A stretch of 21,202 bases of DNA from CALSPH01 sp041690035 (GCA_041690035.1 JBDNFC010000059.1:1-21202); one strand, 5' to 3'. Shown: positions 1 through 9,003, counted from the stretch's first letter. A program made the numbers and translations. Notes: generated by a model from the sequence alone, not told the origin.

Positions 1-1635
1 AAATTTGACAAAGATTCGTATAAGGTTTCTGGAGGTTTGCACGGGGTGGGAGTTAGTTGTGTAAATGCTTTGTCTACCGATTTGAAAGTAAATGTTTACA
101 GAGATGGAAAAGAATATCAGCAAGAATATCAGATAGGAAAACCATTGTATGATGTAAAAGAAATAGGCAACTCTGATAAAAGAGGCACAGAAGTTACTTT
201 TTTGCCAGACGACAGTATTTTTATAGTGAGTGAGTACAAGTTTGACACCATTGCCAATAGGTTAAGGGAGCTATCATTTTTGAATAAAGGTATAAAACTA
301 GACTTAACAGATCGGAGAGAATTATTAGAAGATGGAAGTTTTAGAAAAGATCACTATTACAGCGAAAGGGGCTTAGAAGAATTTGTGCTATATTTAGATG
401 GAACAAGAGAAAAATTGATACCTCAACCAATCTATATGGAGGGAGAAAAGCAGGGTGTTCCTGTAGAATTGGCTTTTACCTATAATACAGGCTATGCAGA
501 AAATTTATTTTCGTATGTTAATAATATTAATACAATCGAAGGTGGAACGCATGTTGCTGGATTTAGACGTGCATTAACAAGAACATTAAAGGGTTATGGA
601 GAAAAAGAGGGCTTGTTTAAAAACGTAAAATTTGAAATTGCAGGAGATGATTTTAGAGAAGGACTAACAGGCGTTATATCTGTAAAAGTGCAAGAACCAC
701 AATTTGAAGGTCAAACAAAAACAAAACTGGGCAATAATGAGGTTATGGGAGCTGTTGATATTGCTGTAGGAGAGATTCTTGCTAACTATTTAGAAGAAAA
801 TCCTAAAGAAGCAAGAACCATTGTAAACAAGGTTATTTTAGCAGCAACAGCAAGGCATGCTGCAAGAAAGGCGCGAGAGATAGTTCAAAGAAAAGGTGCA
901 ATGAGTGGTATGGGATTACCAGGTAAGTTGAGCGATTGCTCAAAAACAGATCCAGGTATATGCGAAATATATCTTGTTGAGGGCGATTCTGCTGGAGGAA
1001 CAGCAAAACAAGGACGTGATAGAGAATTTCAAGCTATTATGCCACTCAGGGGTAAAATTCTCAATGTAGAAAAAGCACTTGAATATAGGATTTATGAAAA
1101 CGAAGAAATCAAAAACATCTTTACAGCATTGGGAGTAAAAATTGGAACAGAAGAGGATGACAGAGCGCTAAATATAACAGGATTGAGGTATCATAAAATT
1201 ATTATTATGACAGATGCAGACGTAGATGGAAGCCATATTAGAACTTTAATTTTAACATTGTTTTTTAGATACATGAAAAAATTAGTAGAAAGTGGATACA
1301 TCTATATAGCAACCCCCCCTTTGTATTTAGTAAAAAAAGGTAAAGAGGAGCGCTATTGCTGGACAGAAAAAGAAAGAATGGAAGCAATTAAAGAAATTGC
1401 TGCTGATGGCAAAGAGGAGAATGTAAATGTGCAACGCTATAAAGGATTAGGTGAGATGAATGCAGAACAATTGTGGAGTACCACAATGGATCCTGAACGC
1501 AGAACATTAAAAAAAGTAACATTGGATAGTGCTGCAGAGGCAGATCATGTTTTTAGTATGTTAATGGGAGATGAAGTGCCGCCAAGGAGAGAGTTTATTG
1601 AAGCAAATGCAAAATATGCTAAAATTGATGTCTAA
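1..1635 (+). CDS. gyrB: DNA gyrase subunit B, 5'-truncated by the window edge
   Basis: Subunit B of DNA gyrase, the ATPase and strand-passage partner of GyrA that introduces negative supercoils. The frame is open from base 1, so the true start lies outside the window; 544 codons remain, and roughly the first 100 residues of a family usually near 650 are missing. Visible features, numbered from the first codon present, are the ATP-lid segment SGGLHGVGVSCVNALS (10-25), the transducer segment YVNNINTIEGGTH, the TOPRIM acidic motif EGDSAGG (327-333), PLRGKILNVEKA, the metal-binding DADVDGSH (405-412), and QRYKGLGEMN near the C-terminus. The end PPRREFIEANAKYAKIDV is typical of Bacteroidota GyrB. 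Choosing GyrB over ParE rests on overall similarity to remembered Bacteroidota GyrB sequences. A TTG at 37 is internal, not a start. Confidence 0.96.
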   Translation, partial: KFDKDSYKVSGGLHGVGVSCVNALSTDLKVNVYRDGKEYQQEYQIGKPLYDVKEIGNSDKRGTEVTFLPDDSIFIVSEYKFDTIANRLRELSFLNKGIKLDLTDRRELLEDGSFRKDHYYSERGLEEFVLYLDGTREKLIPQPIYMEGEKQGVPVELAFTYNTGYAENLFSYVNNINTIEGGTHVAGFRRALTRTLKGYGEKEGLFKNVKFEIAGDDFREGLTGVISVKVQEPQFEGQTKTKLGNNEVMGAVDIAVGEILANYLEENPKEARTIVNKVILAATARHAARKAREIVQRKGAMSGMGLPGKLSDCSKTDPGICEIYLVEGDSAGGTAKQGRDREFQAIMPLRGKILNVEKALEYRIYENEEIKNIFTALGVKIGTEEDDRALNITGLRYHKIIIMTDADVDGSHIRTLILTLFFRYMKKLVESGYIYIATPPLYLVKKGKEERYCWTEKERMEAIKEIAADGKEENVNVQRYKGLGEMNAEQLWSTTMDPERRTLKKVTLDSAAEADHVFSMLMGDEVPPRREFIEANAKYAKIDV

Positions 1636-1727
1636 TTCTATTTGAAATATTATAACTAAGAAAGCGTATTATTCTTAACTAATAAGTATTGGTAAAAAAA
1701 AGGCATGTTTTTTGATAATTAATTACA

Positions 1728-2828
1728 ATGATTAAAATTAAACATGTTCTTTTAGTTTTGTTTTCAATCTTATTAAAAGATATAAAAAGCCAAAACTACA
1801 TTTTTGAAGGAAGAATTGGCAGCAACAGAGCAATTCTTGCATTTGATTTGTCAGAAAATGAACTTAATGAAGCATTTTATTACTTAGAAAAAAACAAAAC
1901 AATAATACCTTTAATATCAGTTGTTTTAGATACAAATAATTTTTTGTTCTATACCATGGATGCAAATATGGAGGATACTTTCTCTAAAATATTTGTAACC
2001 ATGAAAGATTTTAGAACATTAACAGGCACTTTTGAATCTAATGATGGTTTAATAATATCCGCAAATTTCAATTTTTTTGACATTACTAAAATTAAGCATA
2101 AATTTGGCAATATTGCTCTCATAGACGAACTTAAAAAAGAAGTTCCTTTTCAATATGTCTATACTGCTGATGTCGATTTTACAGAACGCATAGAACAGTA
2201 TGGTTTTTTAAAAGGTGATTCAGTAATTGTAAATGTGGAGAAAAATACCAGAATACCAAGTTTAATTTTTAAGAATAGAACGATACCAAATCAAAAAATT
2301 TCAGATTTTTGTGATTCTTTGGCAATAGAACACATTGTCTCATTCCTATCTTGTGAACCAGAATATAAGGTGAGCATAAAAATAACCCGCTTCGATGCTA
2401 AAATTATATCATTGTTATATTTTGTAAAATGGAATTGTGGATATTCAGACAAAGATTTTTATTACCAAGGTATTACATTTGATAGAAATACCGGAGAACT
2501 AATGCGATTAAATGATATACTTTATTTTGATAAGCCTCTATCCGACACGGCTATTCTAAATGATTCGTCAAATATAATTGATTATGAAAAGCAAATAAGA
2601 AAATTGTTGCAAAATCAGTTTAATGACGCTACTGTAAATAATTGCTATGTCCTAAATAAAATCATCTTTGATCAGCAAAACTATTATCTTACCAACAGTG
2701 AATTACAATTTTTGCCTACCTTTGAAAAGGCAGAAAGTAGTTGCAGAAACAATATAAACACTTCAATCATGTTTAGCGAAATAAAAAACAATATAACCCC
2801 TAAGTATAAATCAATTTTAATACCATGA
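1728..2828 (+). CDS. exported protein with DUF3298-like C-terminal region
   Basis: A 366-residue protein of unknown function. It starts with a Lys-containing n-region and a hydrophobic stretch (about residues 6-16) that looks like a signal peptide ending near KSQ, with no lipobox, so it is probably periplasmic or secreted. The N-terminal part (about 23-120) has the pattern of a domain common in Bacteroidota exported proteins, FEGRIGSNRAIL followed by a paired aromatic FYYLEKNK and later GTF. The C-terminal half, around YYQGITFDRNTGELMRLNDI (about 246-265), resembles the DUF3298/RsiV-type domain; this is inferred by pattern only. The stop overlaps the start of the next gene (ATGA), so the two are probably cotranslated. 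No clear promoter is visible in the 92 bases after gyrB. A role in envelope binding or sensing is possible but not shown. Confidence 0.8.
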   Translation: MIKIKHVLLVLFSILLKDIKSQNYIFEGRIGSNRAILAFDLSENELNEAFYYLEKNKTIIPLISVVLDTNNFLFYTMDANMEDTFSKIFVTMKDFRTLTGTFESNDGLIISANFNFFDITKIKHKFGNIALIDELKKEVPFQYVYTADVDFTERIEQYGFLKGDSVIVNVEKNTRIPSLIFKNRTIPNQKISDFCDSLAIEHIVSFLSCEPEYKVSIKITRFDAKIISLLYFVKWNCGYSDKDFYYQGITFDRNTGELMRLNDILYFDKPLSDTAILNDSSNIIDYEKQIRKLLQNQFNDATVNNCYVLNKIIFDQQNYYLTNSELQFLPTFEKAESSCRNNINTSIMFSEIKNNITPKYKSILIP

Positions 2829-3400
2829 AGCATTTATATTCAATTCTTTTATCTTGTTTTATGATGACCAGTTTGTATGCAAAATATGATATTTTGCATA
2901 ATAAGTTTGAGTATAATCCTGCTTCTGCAAAAATCGATTCAACAAGAAAAAAAGCACCTGAAAAGAATTGGAAAGAGAAAATAAGTTTTGGAGGTAATGT
3001 AAGTTTAAATTTGGGCAATAATTCTTTTGTGCTTTTAAATCCTCAAATTATTTACAAAGTAAGCGATCAACTTTGGTTAGCAACAGGTCCATTTTATCAA
3101 TATCAAAGGGTCTCTTTTGTAAATGGTGGTTCATTTTCATCTTCAGTATATGGGGCTACTGCATTGGCAAGGCGAGTTGTTGCCCGTAATTTTTTTGCGC
3201 AAGTAGAGTATAATCTTTTTAATTTTGAGTCAGGAAATAGTGCAAGACGCATTAACGGCAATTACGGTTTGGCAGGAGGGGGTGTAAATATTGGTCAAAA
3301 TTTTGCCTTAACAATTTCTTATGTCCTATTTGCTTCACCAAATAATTTATTCCCTTTTGGAAACTCTCCTTGGGTTATAAGAGGTGGCTTTTTCTTTTAA
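2825..3400 (+). CDS. small outer-membrane-like beta-barrel protein
   Basis: A 191-residue protein of unknown function. The first 19 residues form a signal peptide (hydrophobic run ending SLYA-K). A charged linker (about 40-53, rich in Lys and Glu) is followed by alternating polar and hydrophobic segments rich in Gly, Asn and aromatic residues: SFGGNVSLNLG, LLNPQIIYKV, LWLATGPFYQYQ, FFAQVEYNLF, ALTISYVLF. The protein ends WVIRGGFFF, a terminal aromatic as in many outer-membrane barrels. I infer a small barrel of about eight strands. The ATG lies inside the stop of the upstream gene (ATGA overlap), pointing to a two-gene unit, perhaps an exported protein paired with an outer-membrane partner. 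No enzymatic motif is visible. Confidence 0.8.
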   Translation: MKHLYSILLSCFMMTSLYAKYDILHNKFEYNPASAKIDSTRKKAPEKNWKEKISFGGNVSLNLGNNSFVLLNPQIIYKVSDQLWLATGPFYQYQRVSFVNGGSFSSSVYGATALARRVVARNFFAQVEYNLFNFESGNSARRINGNYGLAGGGVNIGQNFALTISYVLFASPNNLFPFGNSPWVIRGGFFF

Positions 3401-3406
3401 ATATAC

Positions 3407-3444
3407 TTTCTGATTTACTTGAAAAAACTAATATAAGTCAGAAA
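3407..3444 (+). terminator. possible weak hairpin after the exported-protein pair
   Basis: TTTCTGATTT (3407-3416) and AAGTCAGAAA (3435-3444) can pair with one mismatch across an 18-base loop, seven bases after the upstream stop. It is AT-rich and followed by TTATTTATA rather than a clean T run, so it may only be a 3'-end stabilising hairpin. The remaining bases up to mutS show nothing else I can name. Confidence 0.3.
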
Positions 3445-3564
3445 TTATTTATAAAAATAGTTTTATAATGAGATGATATTTTATTTTTAATAGACGCAAA
3501 AAACTATTGGTGGGGATAAAAAATAGTATTGAGAAAATGTTAATTCAATTTATAAGGGGTATTG

Positions 3565-3574
3565 TATCTTGCGC
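3565..3574 (+). promoter_or_regulatory. degenerate -7 element next to the mutS start
   Basis: TATCTTGCGC lies five bases before the mutS ATG. It resembles the TAnnTTTGCGC seen before trxB and the DEAD-box helicase but has one T fewer in TTTG. If used, the mRNA would have almost no leader. Support is by analogy only. Confidence 0.35.
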
Positions 3575-3579
3575 AATAT

Positions 3580-6180
3580 ATGGCAGGAGGATCTGAAACA
3601 CCGTTGATGAAACAATATTATGGTATTAAATCTAAATACCCTGGTGCATTGCTTCTATTTAGGGTGGGTGATTTTTACGAAACATTTGGTGAAGATGCAA
3701 TCACTGCTTCAAAAATTTTGGGCATAGTGCTAACAAAAAGAGCCAATGGGGCAGCCAGCCATATAGAATTGGCGGGTTTTCCTTATCATAGCTTAGATAA
3801 TTATTTGCCTAAGTTAGTACGGGCTGGGCAGCGGGTTGCAATCTGTGATCAATTAGAAGATCCTAAACAAACAAAAACAATTGTAAAAAGAGGTGTAACA
3901 GAGCTAGTAACCCCTGGTGTTTCGTATAATGATAATGTATTAGATGCAAGTAAAAGCAATTTTTTGGCAGCTGTATATTATGATAAAGAAGCAGTTGGAA
4001 TTAGTTTTTTAGACATTTCTACTGGTGAATTTTTTATTGAACAGGGTGACGAGGCACAAATTAATAAATTATTGCATATACTTAGACCTGCAGAAGTTTT
4101 ACTTAGTAAATCCAGTCAAAAACAGTTTGAATCAGCATTTAAAGACAAGTTTTTAACACATTACTTAGATGAATGGGTATTTCAATACGATTATGCTTTT
4201 GAAATATTAGTTAATCAATTTAAAACAAGTACGTTAAAAGGATTTAGTATTGATAATTTGCCAATAGGTATTATAGCCGCTGGAGCTTGTCTTGAATATT
4301 TAGCACAAACCCATCATAAAGAACTTTTGCATATCCATAAAATTAGCAGACTTTCACAAGAAAATTTTATGTGGATTGATGAATATACTGCGCGAAATCT
4401 AGAATTAATTTATCCTAATAATCCTGATGGAAAGTCTTTATTGCAAATCTTAGATAAAACATTGACACCGATGGGTGGCAGAACCTTGCAAAAATGGCTA
4501 ATGATGCCCTTAAAAGAAATTAAGGCAATTAATGAAAGGTTGGATACTGTAACTCATTTTATTGAATTGCCGCAATTATTGCAGTCTTTAGCTTTATCGC
4601 TAAAGCATATTGGAGATTTAGAAAGGTTAATTGCCAAAGTAGCCCTAAAGCGATCAGGTCCTAGAGAACTCAAATTTTTAGAACGCTCATTAATTAAGGT
4701 AATAGAAATAAAAAATAGCTTAGCATCTGAAAAAGTTTTTTTACCCTTGGCTGAGCAACTTTTAGATTGCGAAAATTTAATTGAGATAATTTCATCAAGC
4801 ATAGCTGAGGAAGCTCCACTTGCTGCAGGTAAAGGAGGTACCTTTAAAAAAGGATTTAATGAAGATTTAGACGAGCTTACTATGTTGGCCATGAATGGTA
4901 AAGATTATTTGTCTCAATTAAAACAACGAGAAATAGAGAGAACGGGTATTAGCTCCTTAAAAATTAGTTATAATGCGGTATTTGGTTTTTATTTAGAAGT
5001 TACTAATGCGCATAAAGAAAAAGTGCCTGAAGATTGGATAAGAAAGCAAACATTGGTAAATGCTGAACGGTATATTACACCTGAATTAAAAACGTATGAA
5101 GAAAAGATATTAAAAGCTGAGTCACAAATAGAGCAATTAGAAATTAATTTATTTAATGATTTAATAGAAAAAATTCAAATTTATGTAAACACAGTGCAAC
5201 AAAATGCACAGACTATAGCAAAAATTGATGTGTTGAATAATTTTGCTGTTATTTCTAGGCTAAATAATTATGCAAAACCTTTAGTAGATGATTCTTTTTT
5301 ACTTGATTTAGAAGATTGCAGGCATCCTGTTATAGAGCAAAATATGGCTGCAAACGAAGAGTATATTCCAAATAGTATACTGCTAAATGACGATGATAAA
5401 AGAATGATTATACTTACAGGGCCAAATATGAGTGGAAAGAGTGCAGTCTTGCGGCAAACGGCATTGGCTTGCATTATGGCTCAAATGGGTTGTTTTGTGG
5501 CTGCGAAAAGTGCTCATATTGGCTTAGTAGACAAAGTTTTTACACGTGTGGGAGCAAGTGATAATTTGTCTGTTGGCGAAAGCACTTTCATGGTAGAAAT
5601 GATAGAAACAGCAAGTATTTTGAATAATTTTTCACAAAGATCGCTAATTATTTTAGACGAAATAGGTAGGGGTACAGCAACATTTGATGGCATTAGTCTT
5701 GCATGGAGCATTGCAGAGTTTTTAGCCAATCATGTAAATAAGCCAAAAACCTTATTTGCTACGCATTATCATGAACTTAATGAACTTATGAATAAAAATG
5801 AAGGAATAGCAAATTATCATGTTGCAATAAAAGAATATAAAGATAAAATCATTTTTCTTAGAAAGTTAAAAGAGGGAGGAACCGAAAGTAGTTTTGGTAT
5901 TCATGTTGCTAAAATGGCAGGAGTGCCAAGTGAAGTATTACAAAGAGCTGAAATAATTTTAAACGAATTAGAAAAAAACAGAACTTCATTAAGTGGTAAA
6001 AAAACACTAAAACACATTCCTAAAAGCTCGTTTCAGATGAATATGTTTCAGGTGAGTGATCCTGCAATGGGCAGCATAAGAAATTTATTAGAAACCAATG
6101 ATATTAATAGGCTTTCGCCTGTAGAAGCGCTGCTTTTGCTTGCCCAAATGAAGTCTATGATCGATAATCCAAATGATTAG
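3580..6180 (+). CDS. mutS: DNA mismatch repair protein MutS
   Basis: Mismatch-recognition ATPase that binds mispairs as a dimer and recruits MutL. I choose the ATG at 3580, giving 866 residues starting MAGGSETPLMKQYYG; a TTG six codons upstream lies inside the promoter-like sequence and is less likely. The mismatch-reading Phe-x-Glu motif is F32-Y33-E34 in RVGDFYETFG. The lever and clamp regions follow, including ERYITPELKTYEE. The ATPase has Walker A GPNMSGKS (614-621), Walker B LIILDEIGRGT with D693 and E694, and FATHYHEL. Length and motif order fit bacterial MutS1. Its last four bases overlap the stop of the convergent winged-helix gene. No mutL is in the window. Confidence 0.97.
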   Translation: MAGGSETPLMKQYYGIKSKYPGALLLFRVGDFYETFGEDAITASKILGIVLTKRANGAASHIELAGFPYHSLDNYLPKLVRAGQRVAICDQLEDPKQTKTIVKRGVTELVTPGVSYNDNVLDASKSNFLAAVYYDKEAVGISFLDISTGEFFIEQGDEAQINKLLHILRPAEVLLSKSSQKQFESAFKDKFLTHYLDEWVFQYDYAFEILVNQFKTSTLKGFSIDNLPIGIIAAGACLEYLAQTHHKELLHIHKISRLSQENFMWIDEYTARNLELIYPNNPDGKSLLQILDKTLTPMGGRTLQKWLMMPLKEIKAINERLDTVTHFIELPQLLQSLALSLKHIGDLERLIAKVALKRSGPRELKFLERSLIKVIEIKNSLASEKVFLPLAEQLLDCENLIEIISSSIAEEAPLAAGKGGTFKKGFNEDLDELTMLAMNGKDYLSQLKQREIERTGISSLKISYNAVFGFYLEVTNAHKEKVPEDWIRKQTLVNAERYITPELKTYEEKILKAESQIEQLEINLFNDLIEKIQIYVNTVQQNAQTIAKIDVLNNFAVISRLNNYAKPLVDDSFLLDLEDCRHPVIEQNMAANEEYIPNSILLNDDDKRMIILTGPNMSGKSAVLRQTALACIMAQMGCFVAAKSAHIGLVDKVFTRVGASDNLSVGESTFMVEMIETASILNNFSQRSLIILDEIGRGTATFDGISLAWSIAEFLANHVNKPKTLFATHYHELNELMNKNEGIANYHVAIKEYKDKIIFLRKLKEGGTESSFGIHVAKMAGVPSEVLQRAEIILNELEKNRTSLSGKKTLKHIPKSSFQMNMFQVSDPAMGSIRNLLETNDINRLSPVEALLLLAQMKSMIDNPND

Positions 6181-6470
6181 ACCACATTTTTTTGCAATAT
6201 TTTTTGCAATGCTGAAAGATGTATTTTAAAGGCTAATTTTCCTTTATAGGTAACTCCATAACTGGTAGTAGATTTCTTCTCAATAAATTTTTTATCAGAA
6301 CTAACCAATTGCTGTTTCTCTAAAGCATATAAATGATTGGCTAAATTGCCATCAGTTGCGCCTAATTCTTGTTTAAGCTCATTAAAAGTGAGTTTTTCTT
6401 TGTTTAATAGCATTGTCATAATGACCAATCTGTTTCTGTTTTCAAATGATTTACTTAATCCTTCTAGCAT
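6177..6470 (-). CDS. small winged-helix transcriptional regulator
   Basis: A 97-residue protein that looks like one winged helix-turn-helix domain of the HTH_34 type (ArsR/MarR-like): an Arg/Asn-rich first helix (ENRNRLVIMTML), LTFNELKQELGATDGNLANHL as the HTH with recognition helix around ATDGNLANHL, a wing around KKSTTSYGVTYKG, and a C-terminal helix AFKIHLSALQKIL that could dimerise. No ligand domain or metal-binding cysteines are seen. It is convergent with mutS, overlapping by four bases, and divergent from the DEAD-box helicase gene 222 bases away. A short inverted repeat overlaps its likely -7 region (6493-6507), so autoregulation is possible. Its targets are unknown. Confidence 0.85.
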   Translation of the reverse strand: MLEGLSKSFENRNRLVIMTMLLNKEKLTFNELKQELGATDGNLANHLYALEKQQLVSSDKKFIEKKSTTSYGVTYKGKLAFKIHLSALQKILQKNVV

Positions 6471-6492
6471 TTATTTATTGATTTATCTTGTT

Positions 6493-6507
6493 CTTTGCGG
6501 CACAAAG
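6493..6507 (-). promoter_or_regulatory. inverted repeat at the winged-helix gene promoter
   Basis: CTTTG-CGGCA-CAAAG is a 5-bp inverted repeat with a 5-base spacer, 23 bases upstream of the regulator start. Read on the minus strand, its edge forms TTACTTTG, one mismatch from the TAnnTTTG -7 consensus. A symmetrical site on its own promoter suits an autoregulating dimeric winged-helix protein, but this is inference. Confidence 0.3.
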
Positions 6508-6676
6508 TAAATTAAAATAAGTATTAATTCAAAACATACTATAAAATAAATAAATCTATTTGTTAAAAAAATGTGTAAAACTATATATTTTAGAGGGATT
6601 AAGGCTATAAAATAAATTTTGTTAGGATAAAAATAAAGCATGTCTTATTTGAATAAAATTTTTTAATTAAACAACC

Positions 6677-6684
6677 TATATTTG
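6677..6684 (+). promoter_or_regulatory. -7 promoter element of the DEAD-box helicase gene
   Basis: TATATTTG matches the Bacteroidota -7 consensus TAnnTTTG exactly and is followed by CGC. Only eight bases separate it from the ATG at 6693, so transcription would begin at or just before the start codon. A TTTG at 6648-6651 could be the upstream element, but the spacing of 25 bases is longer than usual. Confidence 0.65.
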
Positions 6685-6692
6685 CGCTTTTA

Positions 6693-7946
6693 ATGCTGTA
6701 TAAAAAATATCCATTTAATCATATCTTAATTGAAAATATTAATCGTCTTGGTTTTAAAAGACCAACAGACATACAGTTTAAATGTATACCATCTATATTA
6801 AAAGGAGAAGATGTGCTAGCAGTGGCTCAAACAGGTACTGGAAAAACGGCCGCATACCTCATTCCATTAATAGAAAAAATTTATACAAATAACTTAGACC
6901 GCAAAGGTTTACAAACCCCAAGTTGTTTAATATTGGTGCCAACACACGAATTGGCAGAACAAGTTGCAGAATTGGCAATAGCATTAAGTGAGGGCTTAAA
7001 TATTAAAGTAGCTGCAATTTATGGAGGTAAAAATCAAGAAGACCAAATACAAAAACTAAAAGGAAATAATGGCATAGTTGTGGCCACGCCAGGACGATTA
7101 TTTGATTTAGAGCATCAAGGATATTTGAAACTTTCAGAAATTAAATATTTGGTGCTAGATGAGGCCGATAAGATGCTTTTTCATCAATTTTTGAAAGATA
7201 TACAGGATATCATATTAAAGATCAATAAGCAAAGACAAACGCTATTTTTTTCTGCAACACTTAACAAAGTTATAAAGAAAATAGCTTACCAAATTATTAA
7301 ACAAAAAGCCATAAGAATACAGCTATCGCCAAAAAATCCAGTAAGCAATAATGTAACCCATTTATATGCTTTAATAAAAATGGATGACAAGCGGTTTTTT
7401 TTAGAACGGGTATTACAAGAAAATGAAGACGAAAAAACAATCATTTTTGTGAGAACTAAGGTGAGGGCAGAACGAGTTTGCAATGCAATGGAGCGCGCTG
7501 GTATAAAAACTGTTACCTTGCATAGTGATAAAACACAAACAGAAAGAACTGCAATCATTGAAGCTTTTGAGAATAAAGAAAACAATATTTTAATAGCAAC
7601 TGATTTAGCTGCTAGAGGATTAGATTTTAAAAACATCGGACTGGTAATTAATTATGATATTCCAGATCAAGCTGAAAACTACATTCATAGAATTGGTAGA
7701 AGTGGAAGGGGTAAAAGCAAAGGATTGGCCTATTCATTTCTGGCAGACGAAGAAATGCCTTATTGGAATGCAGTATGCGCTTATTTAGGCTATGAGCCAA
7801 ATTTAATTAAAATAAAAGATAATGAATATGATGACACACTCAGTTACTCCAACCAAATAACACCAAAACTATCTGATGTCATGGATATTATAGCCGATGA
7901 CGATTTATTCAAGGCTCAAAAAGAAATGAAGAAAAGAAAAAAATAA
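6693..7946 (+). CDS. DEAD-box ATP-dependent RNA helicase
   Basis: A 417-residue helicase core with little extension, which unwinds short RNA duplexes using ATP, typically in ribosome assembly, RNA decay or cold adaptation. In order: Q motif around GFKRPTDIQ; motif I AQTGTGKT (45-52); motif Ia PTHELA (83-88), where PTRELA is usual; TPGR; motif II DEAD (156-159); motif III SAT (187-189); motif IV IIFVRTK; motif V ATDLAARGLD; and motif VI HRIGRSGR (332-339). The C-terminal tail is short, acidic and then lysine-rich (KEMKKRKK), in keeping with an RhlE-like protein, but I do not assign a specific symbol. The next gene starts 34 bases downstream and may be cotranscribed. Confidence 0.95.
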   Translation: MLYKKYPFNHILIENINRLGFKRPTDIQFKCIPSILKGEDVLAVAQTGTGKTAAYLIPLIEKIYTNNLDRKGLQTPSCLILVPTHELAEQVAELAIALSEGLNIKVAAIYGGKNQEDQIQKLKGNNGIVVATPGRLFDLEHQGYLKLSEIKYLVLDEADKMLFHQFLKDIQDIILKINKQRQTLFFSATLNKVIKKIAYQIIKQKAIRIQLSPKNPVSNNVTHLYALIKMDDKRFFLERVLQENEDEKTIIFVRTKVRAERVCNAMERAGIKTVTLHSDKTQTERTAIIEAFENKENNILIATDLAARGLDFKNIGLVINYDIPDQAENYIHRIGRSGRGKSKGLAYSFLADEEMPYWNAVCAYLGYEPNLIKIKDNEYDDTLSYSNQITPKLSDVMDIIADDDLFKAQKEMKKRKK

Positions 7947-7980
7947 TTTTTTTGAATTATTAAACTAAAATGAAAAATTA

Positions 7981-9003
7981 ATGCAAAAAGCAGCATATTT
8001 TATGATTACTAGTTTTGGCATCTTAGCGATGTTAATTATTGGTAAGCAAATTTTAATACCCCTAATTTTTGCTTTTTTGATTTGGTTACTTATGCGAGAA
8101 ATTAAATTAATAATAGATAGAAATAATTTTATAAAAACAAAAATACCTAATTGGTTAAAGTATCTTTTTATTACTTTGCTTTTTTTTACAACAACTTTTT
8201 TTCTGGCAAATATTGTGATACAAAATATGCTAAACCTTTCTAAAGCATTGCAGATTTATTACCCGCAGTTAAAAGAATACTTGGCAAAAATGAGCCAATA
8301 TTTTAATGTAGACCTAAGTCAAATATTTTTAAACCATTTAAACAAAATAAACTTTGGCGAATGGATATCAAGGGTTATAAGTTCGCTTTCTAATATTTTG
8401 GGCACCGCAATCATCGTTTTATTTTATGTTATTTTTATCTTTTTAGAGTCTTCACACTTTTCATCAAAAATTACGAAAGCCTTTTCGAAAAATAATGCAT
8501 CTGGCAAAATTTTTTCTGTTTTAAAAGAAATAGAAGGATCTATTATGCATTATATTGGCTTAAAAACACTAACTAGCTTTATTACAGGTATTTTAAGCTA
8601 TTTTGCTTTATCAATTATAGGTGTAGAATATGCTCCATTTTGGGCTTTTCTTATTTTTATTTTAAACTTTATACCCAATATAGGCTCAATTGTTGCTACA
8701 TTGTTTCCAACAATTTATAGTTTATTGCAGTATGGAGATATGTTTCACATATTGTCTGTTTTAATCATACTTAGTGCCATACAAATAGTTATTGGTAATT
8801 TTATTGAACCAAAGTGGATGGGTGATTCTCTTAATATTAGTGCACTTGTAACCATAATAGCACTTATTTTTTGGGGTGCAATTTGGGGTGTGGTAGGTAT
8901 GATATTGAGCGTACCTATCACAGTAATTATTGTAAATATTTGTTCAAAATTTCCAGAAACTAAAGCACTAGCGGTGATGCTTTCTGACAAAGGTAAAATC
9001 TAA
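7981..9003 (+). CDS. AI-2E/PerM-family inner-membrane transporter
   Basis: A 340-residue polytopic protein of the AI-2E transporter family (PF01594; TqsA, PerM and YdiK relatives). Hydrophobic segments lie at about residues 6-35, 60-85, 140-160, 200-225, 228-270 and 285-315. A less hydrophobic stretch (about 90-140) between the second and third fits the family's variable soluble domain. The signature region YAPFWAFLIFILNFIPNIGS followed by PTIYSLL is characteristic, as is the later IEPKWMGDSLNISALVT. The substrate cannot be read from sequence: family members have been linked to AI-2 export and to Na+/H+ exchange, so the name should not be taken literally. It follows the helicase gene by 34 bases and converges with the glycosyltransferase gene. 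No strong terminator is visible in the 54 bases between. Confidence 0.9.
   Translation: MQKAAYFMITSFGILAMLIIGKQILIPLIFAFLIWLLMREIKLIIDRNNFIKTKIPNWLKYLFITLLFFTTTFFLANIVIQNMLNLSKALQIYYPQLKEYLAKMSQYFNVDLSQIFLNHLNKINFGEWISRVISSLSNILGTAIIVLFYVIFIFLESSHFSSKITKAFSKNNASGKIFSVLKEIEGSIMHYIGLKTLTSFITGILSYFALSIIGVEYAPFWAFLIFILNFIPNIGSIVATLFPTIYSLLQYGDMFHILSVLIILSAIQIVIGNFIEPKWMGDSLNISALVTIIALIFWGAIWGVVGMILSVPITVIIVNICSKFPETKALAVMLSDKGKI

Noticed and set aside
37..1635. gyrB starting at the TTG at 37
   Set aside because: The frame continues open to base 1 with conserved GyrB residues (KFDKDSYKVSGG), so the gene is cut by the window edge.
1680..1715. A6/T6 inverted repeat after gyrB as a terminator
   Set aside because: The stem is purely A-T with a six-base loop and no following T run; it is expected by chance at this base composition.
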